64,000 bases of DNA from SLFH01 sp050486265 (GTDB lineage Bacteria; Planctomycetota; Phycisphaerae; Phycisphaerales; UBA1924). Within the stretch, counting starts at the first letter, position 1; each line of letters opens with the position of its first letter. This document shows, piece by piece, positions 27,440 to 35,592 of the stretch. Below the pieces are notes generated by a model that made no database searches, was not told the DNA's origin, and saw only the letters and a program-made list of their open reading frames with translations. The stretch is taken from positions 496,001 to 560,000 of the forward strand of contig JBJHCY010000001.1 in NCBI GenBank assembly GCA_050486265.1, given 5' to 3'. The translations under genes were made by a program, and so were the position numbers.

Positions 27440-28122
27440 TCTTTGGCAAGGAGGCGGAGCGAGTCGTGCTCAGCATTGCTTGACGACAGGTCTCTCAGGA
27501 GTTGTCGCTCAAGCGCTGTATTGATTTCCGCAAGCGACTCGATTGCAGCCTCTTTGGCAGAAAAATTGTCACACTTGGCTGCGCTGTGCACAACATGTCT
27601 CGATGCGGGATCATGCCGATAGCCGCACGCTCGTACGACAATGTAAACGGCATCATCTCCGTGTGAGTTGAATTTAGAGGCGATGAGAGTATGAAGCATG
27701 TTGCTTAGATCAACTCGGTCGTCACAAAGAACACTAATTGCATCGCCAATTCTGCCGTCGATAGCAGAGGCGATGGCCTCGTCCACCAAAATTGATGCGA
27801 GTTGCGATCCGTCGTGCTGCTTTGCGATATCCGTTGTTATGAACTCGCGCAGATGTGCCTTCTTGTGATCTGCTGCTTTGAGGTAGGTCCTGACAAGCCC
27901 TCGAAACTCTTTGTCGTCGAGTATGGGTGGAGCATCGGCTTCTGTAGAGTCGAGCGCAGCGTCGGTGCTCGGACTCCCGGTCGTCTCGGATGAATCGGGG
28001 CTTCTCGGTGGCGAATCTGAGCGAGAGGCACTGCTGAACAAAGCATCTTCGCCCAAAAAAACAGGATTGCTCTGCGAGAGGATTTGTGCTGTTTGTGCTT
28101 CTGTGATATCGCAGGTTGTCAC
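27415..28122 (-). CDS. Accessory cassette gene B, unknown function
   Basis: The 235-residue product starts at a GTG within the previous gene's stop (GTGA), preceded at seven bases by a perfect AGGAGG. This decides the start over an upstream in-frame codon. The N-terminal 70 residues are Ser/Asp-rich and probably disordered (SRSDSPPRSPDSSETTGS). The remainder is all-helical with a repeat-like pattern (LVRTYLKAADHKKAHLREFI, LVDEAIASAIDGRIGDAISV, KECLSDIEG). It may be a helical-repeat adaptor. No homologue is recalled. Confidence 0.65.
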   Translation of the reverse strand: MTTCDITEAQTAQILSQSNPVFLGEDALFSSASRSDSPPRSPDSSETTGSPSTDAALDSTEADAPPILDDKEFRGLVRTYLKAADHKKAHLREFITTDIAKQHDGSQLASILVDEAIASAIDGRIGDAISVLCDDRVDLSNMLHTLIASKFNSHGDDAVYIVVRACGYRHDPASRHVVHSAAKCDNFSAKEAAIESLAEINTALERQLLRDLSSSNAEHDSLRLLAKECLSDIEG

Positions 28123-28763
28123 TGTGTAGCCTCCTGGCCAGCAACCAATCTGACGATTGATCGCAGTCGATTCCAATGCGCGTCGAAGTTTTTGATGGCT
28201 TCGGCAATTGTATCTTTCGCGGTCTCTGCGTCTGACCGTTTCAGTCCTTTGTGAAAATTAGCGTCTAGGGTGACTTCTGCTTCAGTAGCGCTCAGGGTGA
28301 GGTTGATCTGGGTGCCATCATCTAGGCTTCCGCGGGTGACAGCGGTTGAAGAGATGACTTTGCCAACGAGGTTTTGAGCGCGATCCTGGTTGGGCAACTG
28401 CGGAACATCACTCTTCCAACTTGTGCGATCGCATCGGAGCTTGAAGTTGATCCCTACGGCCCTGACGGGAGTGTGTGGGAGAAGCTCAAGTAGCTTGGTG
28501 AACTTGTCTGCTGGGGACTGAGCAGTGTTAGATCCAATGAGCACGCGGTCGAAAGACACTTCCCATCGCTCCCCATCAAGTTTGAAGCGAATCATCTTGG
28601 GAGCGCCAGGTGAGAACTGTGAGATCCCGTGTTCGAAGAGCGTCTCGACCAACACTTCATCGGGTCTCTCGTCGACAACCTTTTGTCGGTTCAGCCACGC
28701 CGGTACGATGATGTTGGGATTGAACCCTCCCACCAGCACGATGTTGGAATCAATTAGGCGCAT
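28119..28763 (-). CDS. Accessory cassette gene A, FNP-motif protein of unknown function
   Basis: The 214-residue product starts RLIDSNIVLVGGFNPNIIVP and continues with KMIRFKLDGERWEVSFDRV and LLELLPHTPVRAVGINF. This VLVG(N/G)FNP...PAWL and HTPV.A(L/V)G.N pattern resembles a widespread uncharacterised bacterial family I recall but cannot name. The fold appears alpha/beta and soluble. It is the promoter-proximal gene of the three-gene cassette, with a GGGAAAGAAG ribosome-binding site, and lies 221 bases from tRNA-Arg. Function unknown. Confidence 0.65.
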   Translation of the reverse strand: MRLIDSNIVLVGGFNPNIIVPAWLNRQKVVDERPDEVLVETLFEHGISQFSPGAPKMIRFKLDGERWEVSFDRVLIGSNTAQSPADKFTKLLELLPHTPVRAVGINFKLRCDRTSWKSDVPQLPNQDRAQNLVGKVISSTAVTRGSLDDGTQINLTLSATEAEVTLDANFHKGLKRSDAETAKDTIAEAIKNFDAHWNRLRSIVRLVAGQEATQ

Positions 28764-28984
28764 GGCTTCTTTCCCTACTCAGTGCGAGAGGAAGTTACCG
28801 TGATGGCGGCACTCTTGCACACCGCATCGTCATACGACAGGGTGTACGCTAACAGTTTGCGCGGGTTTTCTGATAAGTCACGAATTCGGGGAAGGGCGCG
28901 AAGCCCGACTTGCCGAACGCTAACAGATGCCACACGGTTGACGAGTTATCGGTACGCCTCCCGGGCACGATCTGGCGTTCAAAA

Positions 28985-29058
28985 CACGGGCGGAAGGATT
29001 CGAACCCTCAACCTCCTGATCCGTAGTCAGGTGCTCTATCCAGTTGAGCTACGCCCGC
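28985..29058 (-). tRNA. tRNA-Arg (anticodon ACG)
   Basis: The minus strand folds into a standard cloverleaf. The acceptor pair is GCGGGCG/CGCCCGT with a terminal G-U, the D-arm is TAGCTCAACTGGATAGAGC and the anticodon stem-loop is CCTGA-CTACGGA-TCAGG. The T-arm contains GGTTCGAATCC. The anticodon ACG reads CGN arginine codons after deamination to inosine. CCA is not encoded. The gene borders the low-GC cassette. Confidence 0.95.
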
Positions 29059-29262
29059 AGTCGCCCGGAGGTTAGGAGGGGTGGAGGGCGCGGGCAAGCG
29101 GAGGCACGCCGGGGGGTTGATTTCCGCGGCTCTCAGGGCAATCATCAGGGCCCGGGGTCAGGCCCCGGGGCTGTTCTGTCGGCGGCATGGGCCGCACTGC
29201 AAGACACATCCCGGCCCGCGGCCAGACCGGCCGCCGCGGCCTGCACGAAAGGTTCGGCATCG

Positions 29263-29532
29263 ATGGCGCACTCTCGGTCGGCGAAGAAGAGGATCCGCCA
29301 GAACATCAAGCACCGCTCGCGCAACCGCTGGCGTCTGCGGGCCATGCGTCAGGCGATGCGTTCGTTCAACGAGAACCTCGCCGCCGGCAAGGTCGAGGAG
29401 ACCCGCGAGGCCCTGCACACCTGCCAGAAGGTCATCGATCGGTCCGCCCAGAAGGGCGTGATCCACAAGAACCAGGCCGCACGCCGCAAGAGCCGCATGG
29501 TCGCACGGTTCAAGGCCCTCCAGAACGGCTGA
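29263..29532 (+). CDS. rpsT: 30S ribosomal protein S20
   Basis: The 89-residue basic helical protein begins MAHSRSAKKRIRQNIKH, the usual S20 N-terminus, and continues with NRWRLRAMRQAMRSF. It ends in GVIHKNQAARRKSRMVARF, the conserved 16S-rRNA-binding end. It binds the 5' domain and helix 44 of 16S rRNA during 30S assembly. A GAAAGG ribosome-binding site fixes the ATG. The leader contains a CCCGGGG/CCCCGGG hairpin (29151-29169) that could be an attenuator. Confidence 0.96.
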   Translation: MAHSRSAKKRIRQNIKHRSRNRWRLRAMRQAMRSFNENLAAGKVEETREALHTCQKVIDRSAQKGVIHKNQAARRKSRMVARFKALQNG

Positions 29533-29696
29533 GCCGCCCGGCCTCCCGAGGCCCTCAACCAGCTTTCCCTCCAGCAGCCCCGCCCGGGGCTGCTTTGCTG
29601 CGCACGCCGCACCTGTACTCGCCAGCCCGCCCCAGGCATCGCCATCGCTGTCGTTGCGGCGTTCAGACCCGCCGATCGCCGATTAGAGTCCCCGCA

Positions 29697-30536
29697 GTGT
29701 CCCGCCCCCGTTCCAATTCATCCGGCGGCAGATCCAAAGCCCGAAGCCCCGCCAGATCCTCCCCCCCCAAGGCCGCAGCGGGTTCCGCGGGCCAGGCGCC
29801 CGCCGAAGGCCCGCCCGGCTACGCGGCCTATTCCAAGCGCCCCTTGCACATCCTCGCTTTCCTCGCCCCGCTCCTGGTGCTCTACGAGTTCGGGTCGATC
29901 TTCCTGCTCTCGACCGGCGACGGCGTCGGCGTGCAGCTCCGGGCGCCGCAGGTCATGGGCCGCGTCTTCGAGTCGCTCGGGGTCGCCTCGGTCCACCTGC
30001 CGGCGATCGCCCTGGTCGTCGTCCTGCTGGCGTGGCACCTGCTCAAGGGCCACCCCTGGCGGATCCGGCCCGGCGTGCTGGTGAAGATGGCCGGGGAGTC
30101 GCTGATCTGGACCGTCCCGCTGCTCGCCCTGTCGGTTGTGCTTTTCGCCCCGGTCGCGCTGGCGGCCCGCGAACCGAGCTCGCTCTGGGAGCTGCCGTGG
30201 TTCAGCCGCCTGATCATCTCGATCGGGGCCGGGCTCTACGAAGAGATGCTCTTCCGCCTGATCCTCATCACGCTGCTGCACGCCCTCCTGGTCGATCTCC
30301 TGGGCATGGGCGATCTTCTGGGCAAGGCGATCGCCGTCGTCGCCAGCGCCCTGGCGTTCGCGGCGATCCACGAGCCCGTCGAAGGCCCCGACGCCTGGCG
30401 CCTGCGGAGCTACTACTTCCTCACCGGCATCTACTTCGGGGTTCTGTTCGTGCAGCGGGGGCTCGGCATCGCGGTGGGGGCCCACGCCCTCTACGACGCG
30501 ATCGTGCTCCTGGCGCCCCCCGGAAGCGGCGAGTGA
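29697..30536 (+). CDS. CPBP family intramembrane metalloprotease
   Basis: The 279-residue protein has an Arg/Ser-rich cytoplasmic N-terminus, about six membrane helices and the three CPBP (Abi/CAAX-protease-like) motifs. These are EE..(F)R in LYEEMLFRLILI near residue 183, the histidine in FAAIHEP, and the late His/Asp in VGAHALYDAI. These glutamates and histidines form the membrane-embedded metal site. The start is GTG 164 bases after rpsT. Substrate unknown; roles include prenyl-protein processing and self-protection from peptides. Confidence 0.85.
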   Translation: MSRPRSNSSGGRSKARSPARSSPPKAAAGSAGQAPAEGPPGYAAYSKRPLHILAFLAPLLVLYEFGSIFLLSTGDGVGVQLRAPQVMGRVFESLGVASVHLPAIALVVVLLAWHLLKGHPWRIRPGVLVKMAGESLIWTVPLLALSVVLFAPVALAAREPSSLWELPWFSRLIISIGAGLYEEMLFRLILITLLHALLVDLLGMGDLLGKAIAVVASALAFAAIHEPVEGPDAWRLRSYYFLTGIYFGVLFVQRGLGIAVGAHALYDAIVLLAPPGSGE

Positions 30537-30706
30537 CCCGAGAATGATCGGACCAAACACCAGAGTGGTATCGGTATTTGACCGAAGCTAGACTCATAGA
30601 CGGCAGCGCGAGCGTCGGCCGCGATTGCCCGACGGTTGGAACTCCGGTCCCCGATGGCCCAGAACCGGGCGGCGGACCACAGAGCCTCGACGGCAGGGGT
30701 GCGACA

Positions 30707-31006
30707 GTGGGACTCGATGTTGCGATCGACGAGCTGTACGCCAGCGGTTGGTCCGCCTTGGACACCCAGGGCTGCGGCCATCACGACGACGGGCGTTTCT
30801 TCCCCGGGATCGATCGGATCTGCGAGGAGTTCCGCACCCTGGGCTACACCCTGACCCTCCGCCATGTGCAGCTCTTCGACTGCTACCGGGCGGAGTGGAC
30901 CGACGAGCAGGGGCGCGCCATGGGCGCCGTCGTCGGCCAGACCGAGACCGAGGCGGCCGTCTACGCCCTCTCGCAGGTCCGCAGGGCGGCGCTGGTCGCA
31001 CGCTGA
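30707..31006 (+). CDS. Hypothetical protein
   Basis: The 99-residue product (VGLDVAIDELYASGWSALD...) has a compact alpha/beta look with HDDGRFFPG, HVQLFDCYRAEW and TETEAAVYALSQ. The GTG has an AGGGG ribosome-binding site and gives a protein-like N-terminus. An upstream in-frame start near 30578 adds a Gly/Pro-rich stretch that is probably not translated. Members of this size occur in planctomycetes without known role. Confidence 0.55.
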   Translation: MGLDVAIDELYASGWSALDTQGCGHHDDGRFFPGIDRICEEFRTLGYTLTLRHVQLFDCYRAEWTDEQGRAMGAVVGQTETEAAVYALSQVRRAALVAR

Positions 31007-31120
31007 GGCCGAAACACGAAATCCGCGTTCCGCCAGCGTGAAATCCGCGTTGAACCGGGCTACAGATATGCCCCTCCCGGACGCGAGTCCGGGCGGGTGG
31101 CGAAACGATCGATCCTGATT

Positions 31121-31195
31121 GGCCCCATCGTCTAGTCAGGTCCAGGACGCCAGGTTCTCATCCTGGAAACCGGGGTTCGAATCCCCGTGGGGTCA
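31121..31195 (+). tRNA. tRNA-Glu (anticodon CTC)
   Basis: Acceptor GGCCCCA/TGGGGTC with discriminator A, D-arm ATCGTCTAGTCAGGTCCAGGAC, anticodon arm CCAGG-TTCTCAT-CCTGG and T-arm CGGGG-TTCGAAT-CCCCG make a complete cloverleaf. CTC reads the GAG codon, the preferred glutamate codon in this GC-rich genome. It is followed directly by a terminator. Confidence 0.95.
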
Positions 31196-31204
31196 TTTCA
31201 GCAA

Positions 31205-31232
31205 AAGACGACGCGCTCCGGCGCGTCGTCTT
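31205..31232 (+). terminator. Rho-independent terminator of tRNA-Glu
   Basis: A 12-bp perfect stem AAGACGACGCGC / GCGCGTCGTCTT around a TCCG loop is followed by GCTTTTTG. It begins ten bases after the tRNA. Confidence 0.9.
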
Positions 31233-31261
31233 GCTTTTTGGCTGCTCTGCAAGGCCCGTGC

Positions 31262-31738
31262 TCACCCCGCCTGCGCCAGCACATCGTCCCACGCCATCGC
31301 CTCGCCCGGCGGGCGGCCCTGCGACCACTTCACCTTGCCCGAGCGGTCGATCACCACCGTCCCGCGGCTGGCGACATGCAGGTCCGGCCAGTACAGCCCG
31401 TAGGCCTTGCACACCTTCCGGTGCATGTCCGCCAGCAGCGTCTGCTTGAGGCCCATCTGTTCGGCCCAGGCGTTCAGGGCGGCGAACGAGTCGCAGGAGA
31501 TCCCCACGACCGTCGCGCCCTTGGCCTTCCAGGCCTCGATCTCGTCGTTGACGCACTTCATCTCCGTCCCGCAGACATCCGTGAACGCGAACGGGAAGAA
31601 GCAGAGCACGACGCCGCCCTGCTTGAGTGCGTCGGAGAGCTTCCATTCGTTGCGGTGCTGGTCGAGCAGTGTGAAGTCGGGGGCGTCTTCGCCGGGCCGG
31701 ATCAGCTCGGCCCGCTCGGGGAGGGACTGGTTCTGCAT
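31262..31738 (-). CDS. Peroxiredoxin (AhpE/BCP-like)
   Basis: The 158-residue thioredoxin-fold peroxidase reduces hydrogen peroxide or organic peroxides. The active site is FFPFAFTDVCGTEM with peroxidatic Cys56. Cys62, Cys95-region (ISCDSF) and a later KVCKAYGLY are candidate resolving residues. The conserved arginine and the WSQGRPP end fit the family. The ATG has an AGGAG ribosome-binding site. It is divergently transcribed from the YggS gene. Confidence 0.92.
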   Translation of the reverse strand: MQNQSLPERAELIRPGEDAPDFTLLDQHRNEWKLSDALKQGGVVLCFFPFAFTDVCGTEMKCVNDEIEAWKAKGATVVGISCDSFAALNAWAEQMGLKQTLLADMHRKVCKAYGLYWPDLHVASRGTVVIDRSGKVKWSQGRPPGEAMAWDDVLAQAG

Positions 31739-31851
31739 CTGTTGCTCCTGGGCGCGCCGGCTGCGGGCCGGGACGCGCGGCGGTATGCTATCGCAGGACC
31801 GTCGTCGCGGCCTTGGGAAGCCCGACGGCCTCACGGATGGAGGGCCGATCC

Positions 31852-32634
31852 ATGACGGAAGTGGCCACGCTCCAAGAGCGTTACGCCGAAGTGACCGGGC
31901 GCATCGCCGACGCCGCGCAGCGGGCCGGCAGACGCCCGCAGGATGTGATCCTCGTCGCGGTGACCAAGTACGCCGAGCCCGACCAGATCAAGGCCCTCGT
32001 CGAGATGGGCCACCGCCACCTCGGCGAGAGCCAGGCCCAACAGATCGAGCAGCGGGCCGCGATCATCGACGAGTACGCCCAGAGGCTCCGCCTCCTCGAG
32101 CGGACGCGTCGGAGCAACATCGCCGAGATCGATCCCTCGCTGCTCCCGGCGGAAAGCGACGATCCGGTCCGCTGGCACATGATCGGGCACCTCCAGCGCA
32201 ACAAGGCCAAGAAGATCGCGCCGCTCGTGCGCCTCGTTCACTCGGTCGACTCGCTCCGGCTCGCCGAGGAGCTCCAGCAGATCGGCCTGAAGAAGGACAT
32301 CGACATCGAGGTGCTCGTTCAGGTCGATTGCGCAGGCGAGGACACCAAGCACGGCTGCCCGCTGCCGGCCGCCTTCCCGCTGGCCGAGCAGATCGAGACG
32401 ATGGCCCATGTGCATGTCCGGGGCCTGATGACCATGGCCCCGCACACCGACAACCCCGAGGACGCGCGCCCGGTCTTCGCACGCTGCCGCGAGCTGTTCG
32501 ACGAGATCAAGACGACCGGCATCGGCGAGGGGAAGTTCAACCTGCTCTCGATGGGGATGACCGCCGACTACGAGGTCGGCATCGAGGAAGGCGCGAACAT
32601 CGTCCGCGTCGGCTCGGCCCTCTTCGGGTCCTAG
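31852..32634 (+). CDS. YggS/PROSC family PLP-binding protein
   Basis: The 260-residue single-domain TIM-barrel protein binds pyridoxal phosphate and buffers its pool. The PLP lysine is Lys39 in VILVAVTKYAEP. The family motifs WHMIGHLQRNKAKKI, HSVDSLRLAEEL, RGLMTMAPHTDNPEDARPVF and LSMGMTADYEVGIEEGANIVRVGSALFG are all intact. The ATG follows GGAGGGC. The gene is often near division or proline biosynthesis genes; here it stands alone. Confidence 0.95.
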   Translation: MTEVATLQERYAEVTGRIADAAQRAGRRPQDVILVAVTKYAEPDQIKALVEMGHRHLGESQAQQIEQRAAIIDEYAQRLRLLERTRRSNIAEIDPSLLPAESDDPVRWHMIGHLQRNKAKKIAPLVRLVHSVDSLRLAEELQQIGLKKDIDIEVLVQVDCAGEDTKHGCPLPAAFPLAEQIETMAHVHVRGLMTMAPHTDNPEDARPVFARCRELFDEIKTTGIGEGKFNLLSMGMTADYEVGIEEGANIVRVGSALFGS

Positions 32635-32668
32635 ACGATCAGCTCGAACAGGTTCAGCCGCAGAGATA

Positions 32669-32694
32669 AACAGCCCCGCCGATGCGGGGCTGTT
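32669..32694. terminator. Bidirectional terminator between convergent genes
   Basis: AACAGCCCCGC / GCGGGGCTGTT with a CGAT loop, flanked by T-rich sequence on the plus side (TTCATTG) and TTTATCT on the minus side. Confidence 0.85.
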
Positions 32695-32728
32695 CATTGA
32701 GGGCTGCGAGAATCGAGTGCGGCTCGCT

Positions 32729-33475
32729 TCAGCCGAGCGCCGAGCGGCTGCCGCGGAGTTGGTTCATCATGGTCTGCAGGCGATCGCCCGGGCAGGCGGT
32801 GGGGACATACTCGCGGTGGGTCATCACCCGCTGCACGGGCACGCGGTACTGGCGCATCGCGCTGCGGAGAAAACCCTCCAGCGAGGAGACCGAGGCCTCG
32901 GTTGGGGGGCGGCGCATGAAGTTGCCCAGCACCATCACGCCGAGGTTCCGCTCGTTGGCGTCGCGGACATGGGCGCCCTGCAGGCTGACGGGGCGCCCCT
33001 CGTAGATCCGTCCCGCGGGGTCGATGATGTAGTGGTAGCCGATGTCCGCCCACCCGTTGTTGACATGGGCGCGCCGGATCGCCTCGACCCTGCGGGCGGC
33101 GTCCTGTCTGGAGAACGAGTCGAACTCGTCCATCCCGTCGTGGTGCACCGTGATCCGTTCGATCCGCCCCATCGGGCGGGCGAGCGAGGCGTTCGGCCCG
33201 GCGGTCGCCCACGCCGAGCGGGGCACCACCTCGCCCAGGTTTGCGTTGGCGCCGTTCGAGCGTTCACGCCAGGCCCGCAGCGCCTCTTCGGCTTCGGACG
33301 AGCCCGAGGCCGTGCTCGCTTGCGAAGGCGCAGGAGAAGCCCCCCCGGCGGATGTCCCGGGCAGGGGCTGGCCGACACGCCCGTTTCTGGGCGGCGAACT
33401 GCAACCGGTCGCGAAGGCCGCGGCGCCCGCGAGAATCAGGCCGAGCGCGTTCCGTCTGTTGAAGTGTTCATTCAC
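32729..33475 (-). CDS. N-acetylmuramoyl-L-alanine amidase (amidase_2/PGRP fold), exported
   Basis: The 248-residue protein has a twin-arginine-like start NRRNALGLILAG followed by a possible lipobox (FATGC), then a Ser/Ala/Pro linker. The zinc amidase domain has ligands in ITVHHDGM, GYHYIID and MTHREYVPTACPGD, matching the His-His-Cys set of T7-lysozyme-like amidases. It would cleave the MurNAc-Ala bond in peptidoglycan at the envelope. The TAT or lipoprotein route is inferred from the N-terminus. Confidence 0.9.
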   Translation of the reverse strand: MNEHFNRRNALGLILAGAAAFATGCSSPPRNGRVGQPLPGTSAGGASPAPSQASTASGSSEAEEALRAWRERSNGANANLGEVVPRSAWATAGPNASLARPMGRIERITVHHDGMDEFDSFSRQDAARRVEAIRRAHVNNGWADIGYHYIIDPAGRIYEGRPVSLQGAHVRDANERNLGVMVLGNFMRRPPTEASVSSLEGFLRSAMRQYRVPVQRVMTHREYVPTACPGDRLQTMMNQLRGSRSALG

Positions 33476-33612
33476 GGTGCAGCAGATCGGTCCGACCGCC
33501 TCTTGGAGTTGAACTGTCGCCGATGCGGGTCGGGAGCAGTATACTCGGACCTTCGCCGGCGGGCGGATCGCCGGACAGAGGCATTACAGACAATCTGGGG
33601 GAGAACCCTGCT

Positions 33613-34422
33613 ATGGAAAACACGATCTTCAGGCGGTCCGCCGCCGCTCTCGTACTGACGCTCGCGGCCGGCGCTCTCTTTGCCCAAGAGCAGCAGCCCG
33701 AGGCCCCCGACGAGGAGGCCGCCCCCGCCGAGGAGGTGGTCGATCCGGTGATGGAACATTCGTTCTTCCGAGGCTGGGAGGGCAGCGCCGAGGTCGGCAT
33801 GAACGGCTCGACGGGCAACACCGAGCGGTTCAACCTCCGCGCCGGCATCAACGCCGAGCGCGACACCGAACGCACCTTCACCACCACATCGCTCACCTAC
33901 ACCTACGCCAAAGAGGACGGCAACGACACAGAGAACCGCCTCCGCTTCCAACTCCGCAACGACTGGAAGCTCGCCGACTCGCGATGGTTCGTCTTCGCCC
34001 AGGGCAGCGCCGAGTACGACGAGTTTCAGGACTGGGACGCACGCCTCGACGGCTTCTTCGGTCTCGGTTACCGCTTCATCGACACCGAGCGGACCCGCTT
34101 GAACGGGCGCCTCGGCACCGGCCTCTCCTACGACATCGGGGGGAGCGACAACCGCATCCGCCCCGAAGGGCTCGCGGGCGCCGATATCCGCCACCAGATC
34201 ACCGAGCGTCAACTTTTCCGCGCCGATGTCGAATACCTGCCCGAGTACACCAACTTCGCCCACTACAGGATCCGCGCCCGCGCCTCGTACGAGATCCTCG
34301 TCGACCCGGAGGTCAACCTGACCCTCAAGCTCGGTGTCGAGAACCGCTACGACAGCGACCCCGGCGCGGGCTTCAAGCGGAACGATCTGGACTACTTCGC
34401 CGTCCTCGCGTGGTCGTTCTGA
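33613..34422 (+). CDS. DUF481 family outer-membrane beta-barrel protein
   Basis: The 269-residue protein starts with a signal peptide (FRRSAAALVLTLAAGALFAQ) and a Glu/Pro-rich stretch. A run of amphipathic beta strands follows: WEGSAEVGMNGSTGNTERFN, FVFAQGSAEYDEFQDWDARLDG, GLGYRFIDTERTRLNGRLG. The strand pattern and the final YFAVLAWSF, with C-terminal Phe, are typical of DUF481 (YdiY-like) barrels. The role is unknown. It precedes an MscS channel gene by 61 bases. Confidence 0.85.
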   Translation: MENTIFRRSAAALVLTLAAGALFAQEQQPEAPDEEAAPAEEVVDPVMEHSFFRGWEGSAEVGMNGSTGNTERFNLRAGINAERDTERTFTTTSLTYTYAKEDGNDTENRLRFQLRNDWKLADSRWFVFAQGSAEYDEFQDWDARLDGFFGLGYRFIDTERTRLNGRLGTGLSYDIGGSDNRIRPEGLAGADIRHQITERQLFRADVEYLPEYTNFAHYRIRARASYEILVDPEVNLTLKLGVENRYDSDPGAGFKRNDLDYFAVLAWSF

Positions 34423-34483
34423 CCGGGCGGCTCAACCGACACAGGCAACGCGCCGCTGACGGGCGACGCGGGAGGGGTTGGAT

Positions 34484-35434
34484 ATGCAGAGCGAGCAGGA
34501 ACTCGGCGCCGAGCAGACCGAGCCCGTAGAGACCACGCCGGTTGAGCCGGAAGAGGCTCCGGTCGATGAAGAGCCGGGGATCACCGAAGCGGCGACGGGT
34601 TTGATTAATGATCTTCTCGACGATCCGCAGATCATCATCGATCACCTTGTGACCGCGGGGGTCGTGATCCTGAAAGTCATCGCGATCTTCATCATCGCGC
34701 GGATCATCGCCAAGACGCTCAAGCGCATCGTCGTCAAGGGCCTGGTCAGGACCAAGCTCGACCAGACGATCGCCAAGTTCTTCGGCAACATTGTCGCCTG
34801 GGGCGTCATGATCATCGCGATCATGGCGATCCTCGAGTCGTTCAATGTCAGAACGACCGGCCTGGCCGCCGTGATCGCCGGCGCCAGCCTCGCCATCGGC
34901 CTGGCCTTCCAGGGCAGCCTCGGCAACCTCGCCAGCGGCGTCATGCTCCTGGTCTTTCGGCCCTTCAAGGTCGGCGATGTCATCTCCGTCAACGGCGTGA
35001 CCGCGAAGGTCGAAGAGGTCGAGCTCTTCTCGACCATTCTCGACACCTTCGACAACCGGCGGATCATCATGCCGAACGGCTCTGTCTTCGGCAACACCCT
35101 CGAGAACATCTCGTTCCACAAGACCAGACGCGTCGATGTCAATGTCGGCACTGTCTACTCGGCCGATCTGGACCAGACCCGCGCGGTGCTGATGGAGGCC
35201 GCACGCGCTGTCGAGGGGAGGCTGACCGATCAGGATCCCGCGGTCGTGCTGAGCGGGCTTGGGGACTCATCGATCGACTGGGCCGTGCGTGTCTGGGTCA
35301 ACGCCGCAGATTTCTGGCCTGTCAAGGACAGGCTCACCCGCGACATCAAGGTCGCGCTCGACAACGCCGGCATCGGCATCCCCTTCCCGCAGATGGATGT
35401 TCATATCGACGGCGCGGTCGGACGCAACGGCTGA
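34484..35434 (+). CDS. mscS: Small-conductance mechanosensitive channel
   Basis: The 316-residue inner-membrane channel opens on membrane tension to release solutes. A Glu-rich N-terminus precedes TM1-TM2. The pore helix is GASLAIGLAFQGSLGNLASG near residue 128, followed by VFRPFKVGDVISVNG and the MPNG motif of the beta domain. Length is close to E. coli MscS (286) with an extra acidic N-terminus. The ATG follows GGAGGGG; a TTG two codons earlier is less likely. Confidence 0.93.
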   Translation: MQSEQELGAEQTEPVETTPVEPEEAPVDEEPGITEAATGLINDLLDDPQIIIDHLVTAGVVILKVIAIFIIARIIAKTLKRIVVKGLVRTKLDQTIAKFFGNIVAWGVMIIAIMAILESFNVRTTGLAAVIAGASLAIGLAFQGSLGNLASGVMLLVFRPFKVGDVISVNGVTAKVEEVELFSTILDTFDNRRIIMPNGSVFGNTLENISFHKTRRVDVNVGTVYSADLDQTRAVLMEAARAVEGRLTDQDPAVVLSGLGDSSIDWAVRVWVNAADFWPVKDRLTRDIKVALDNAGIGIPFPQMDVHIDGAVGRNG

Positions 35435-35461
35435 CGCCGATCGGATACACCTCGCCCCTCG

Positions 35462-35489
35462 CGCGGCGGCCCGGGGGCCGCCGCGTTTT
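35462..35489 (+). terminator. Terminator of mscS
   Basis: The 11-bp stem CGCGGCGGCCC / GGGCCGCCGCG is followed by TTTTCATTTC on the plus strand. Confidence 0.85.
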
Positions 35490-35521
35490 CATTTCTGAGA
35501 AGTGATGTGCGCAGAAACAGG

Positions 35522-35554
35522 AGGGCGGCGCCCGGGGTTCGGTCGCGCCGCCCT
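35522..35554 (-). terminator. Terminator of the dockerin-type gene
   Basis: AGGGCGGCGC / GCGCCGCCCT with a 13-base loop lies just after the minus-strand gene, followed by CCTGTTTCTG in its direction of transcription. Confidence 0.65.
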
Positions 35555-35592
35555 CCGTCTCGAGGAGGCGGGGGTTGCAGGCAGGAGTGAGA

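Noticed and set aside
28847..28926. CGCTAACAG repeated at 28847-28855 and 28918-28926
   Set aside because: A nine-base repeat with 71-base spacing upstream of the cassette could be a regulatory pair, but it is too short to separate from chance.
25000..29060. Direct repeat of the tRNA-Arg 3' end as an attachment-site pair
   Set aside because: I looked for a second copy of the T-arm/acceptor sequence on the far side of the accessory genes and found only partial matches (for example GGGTTCGAAG near 27384); no integrase is present.
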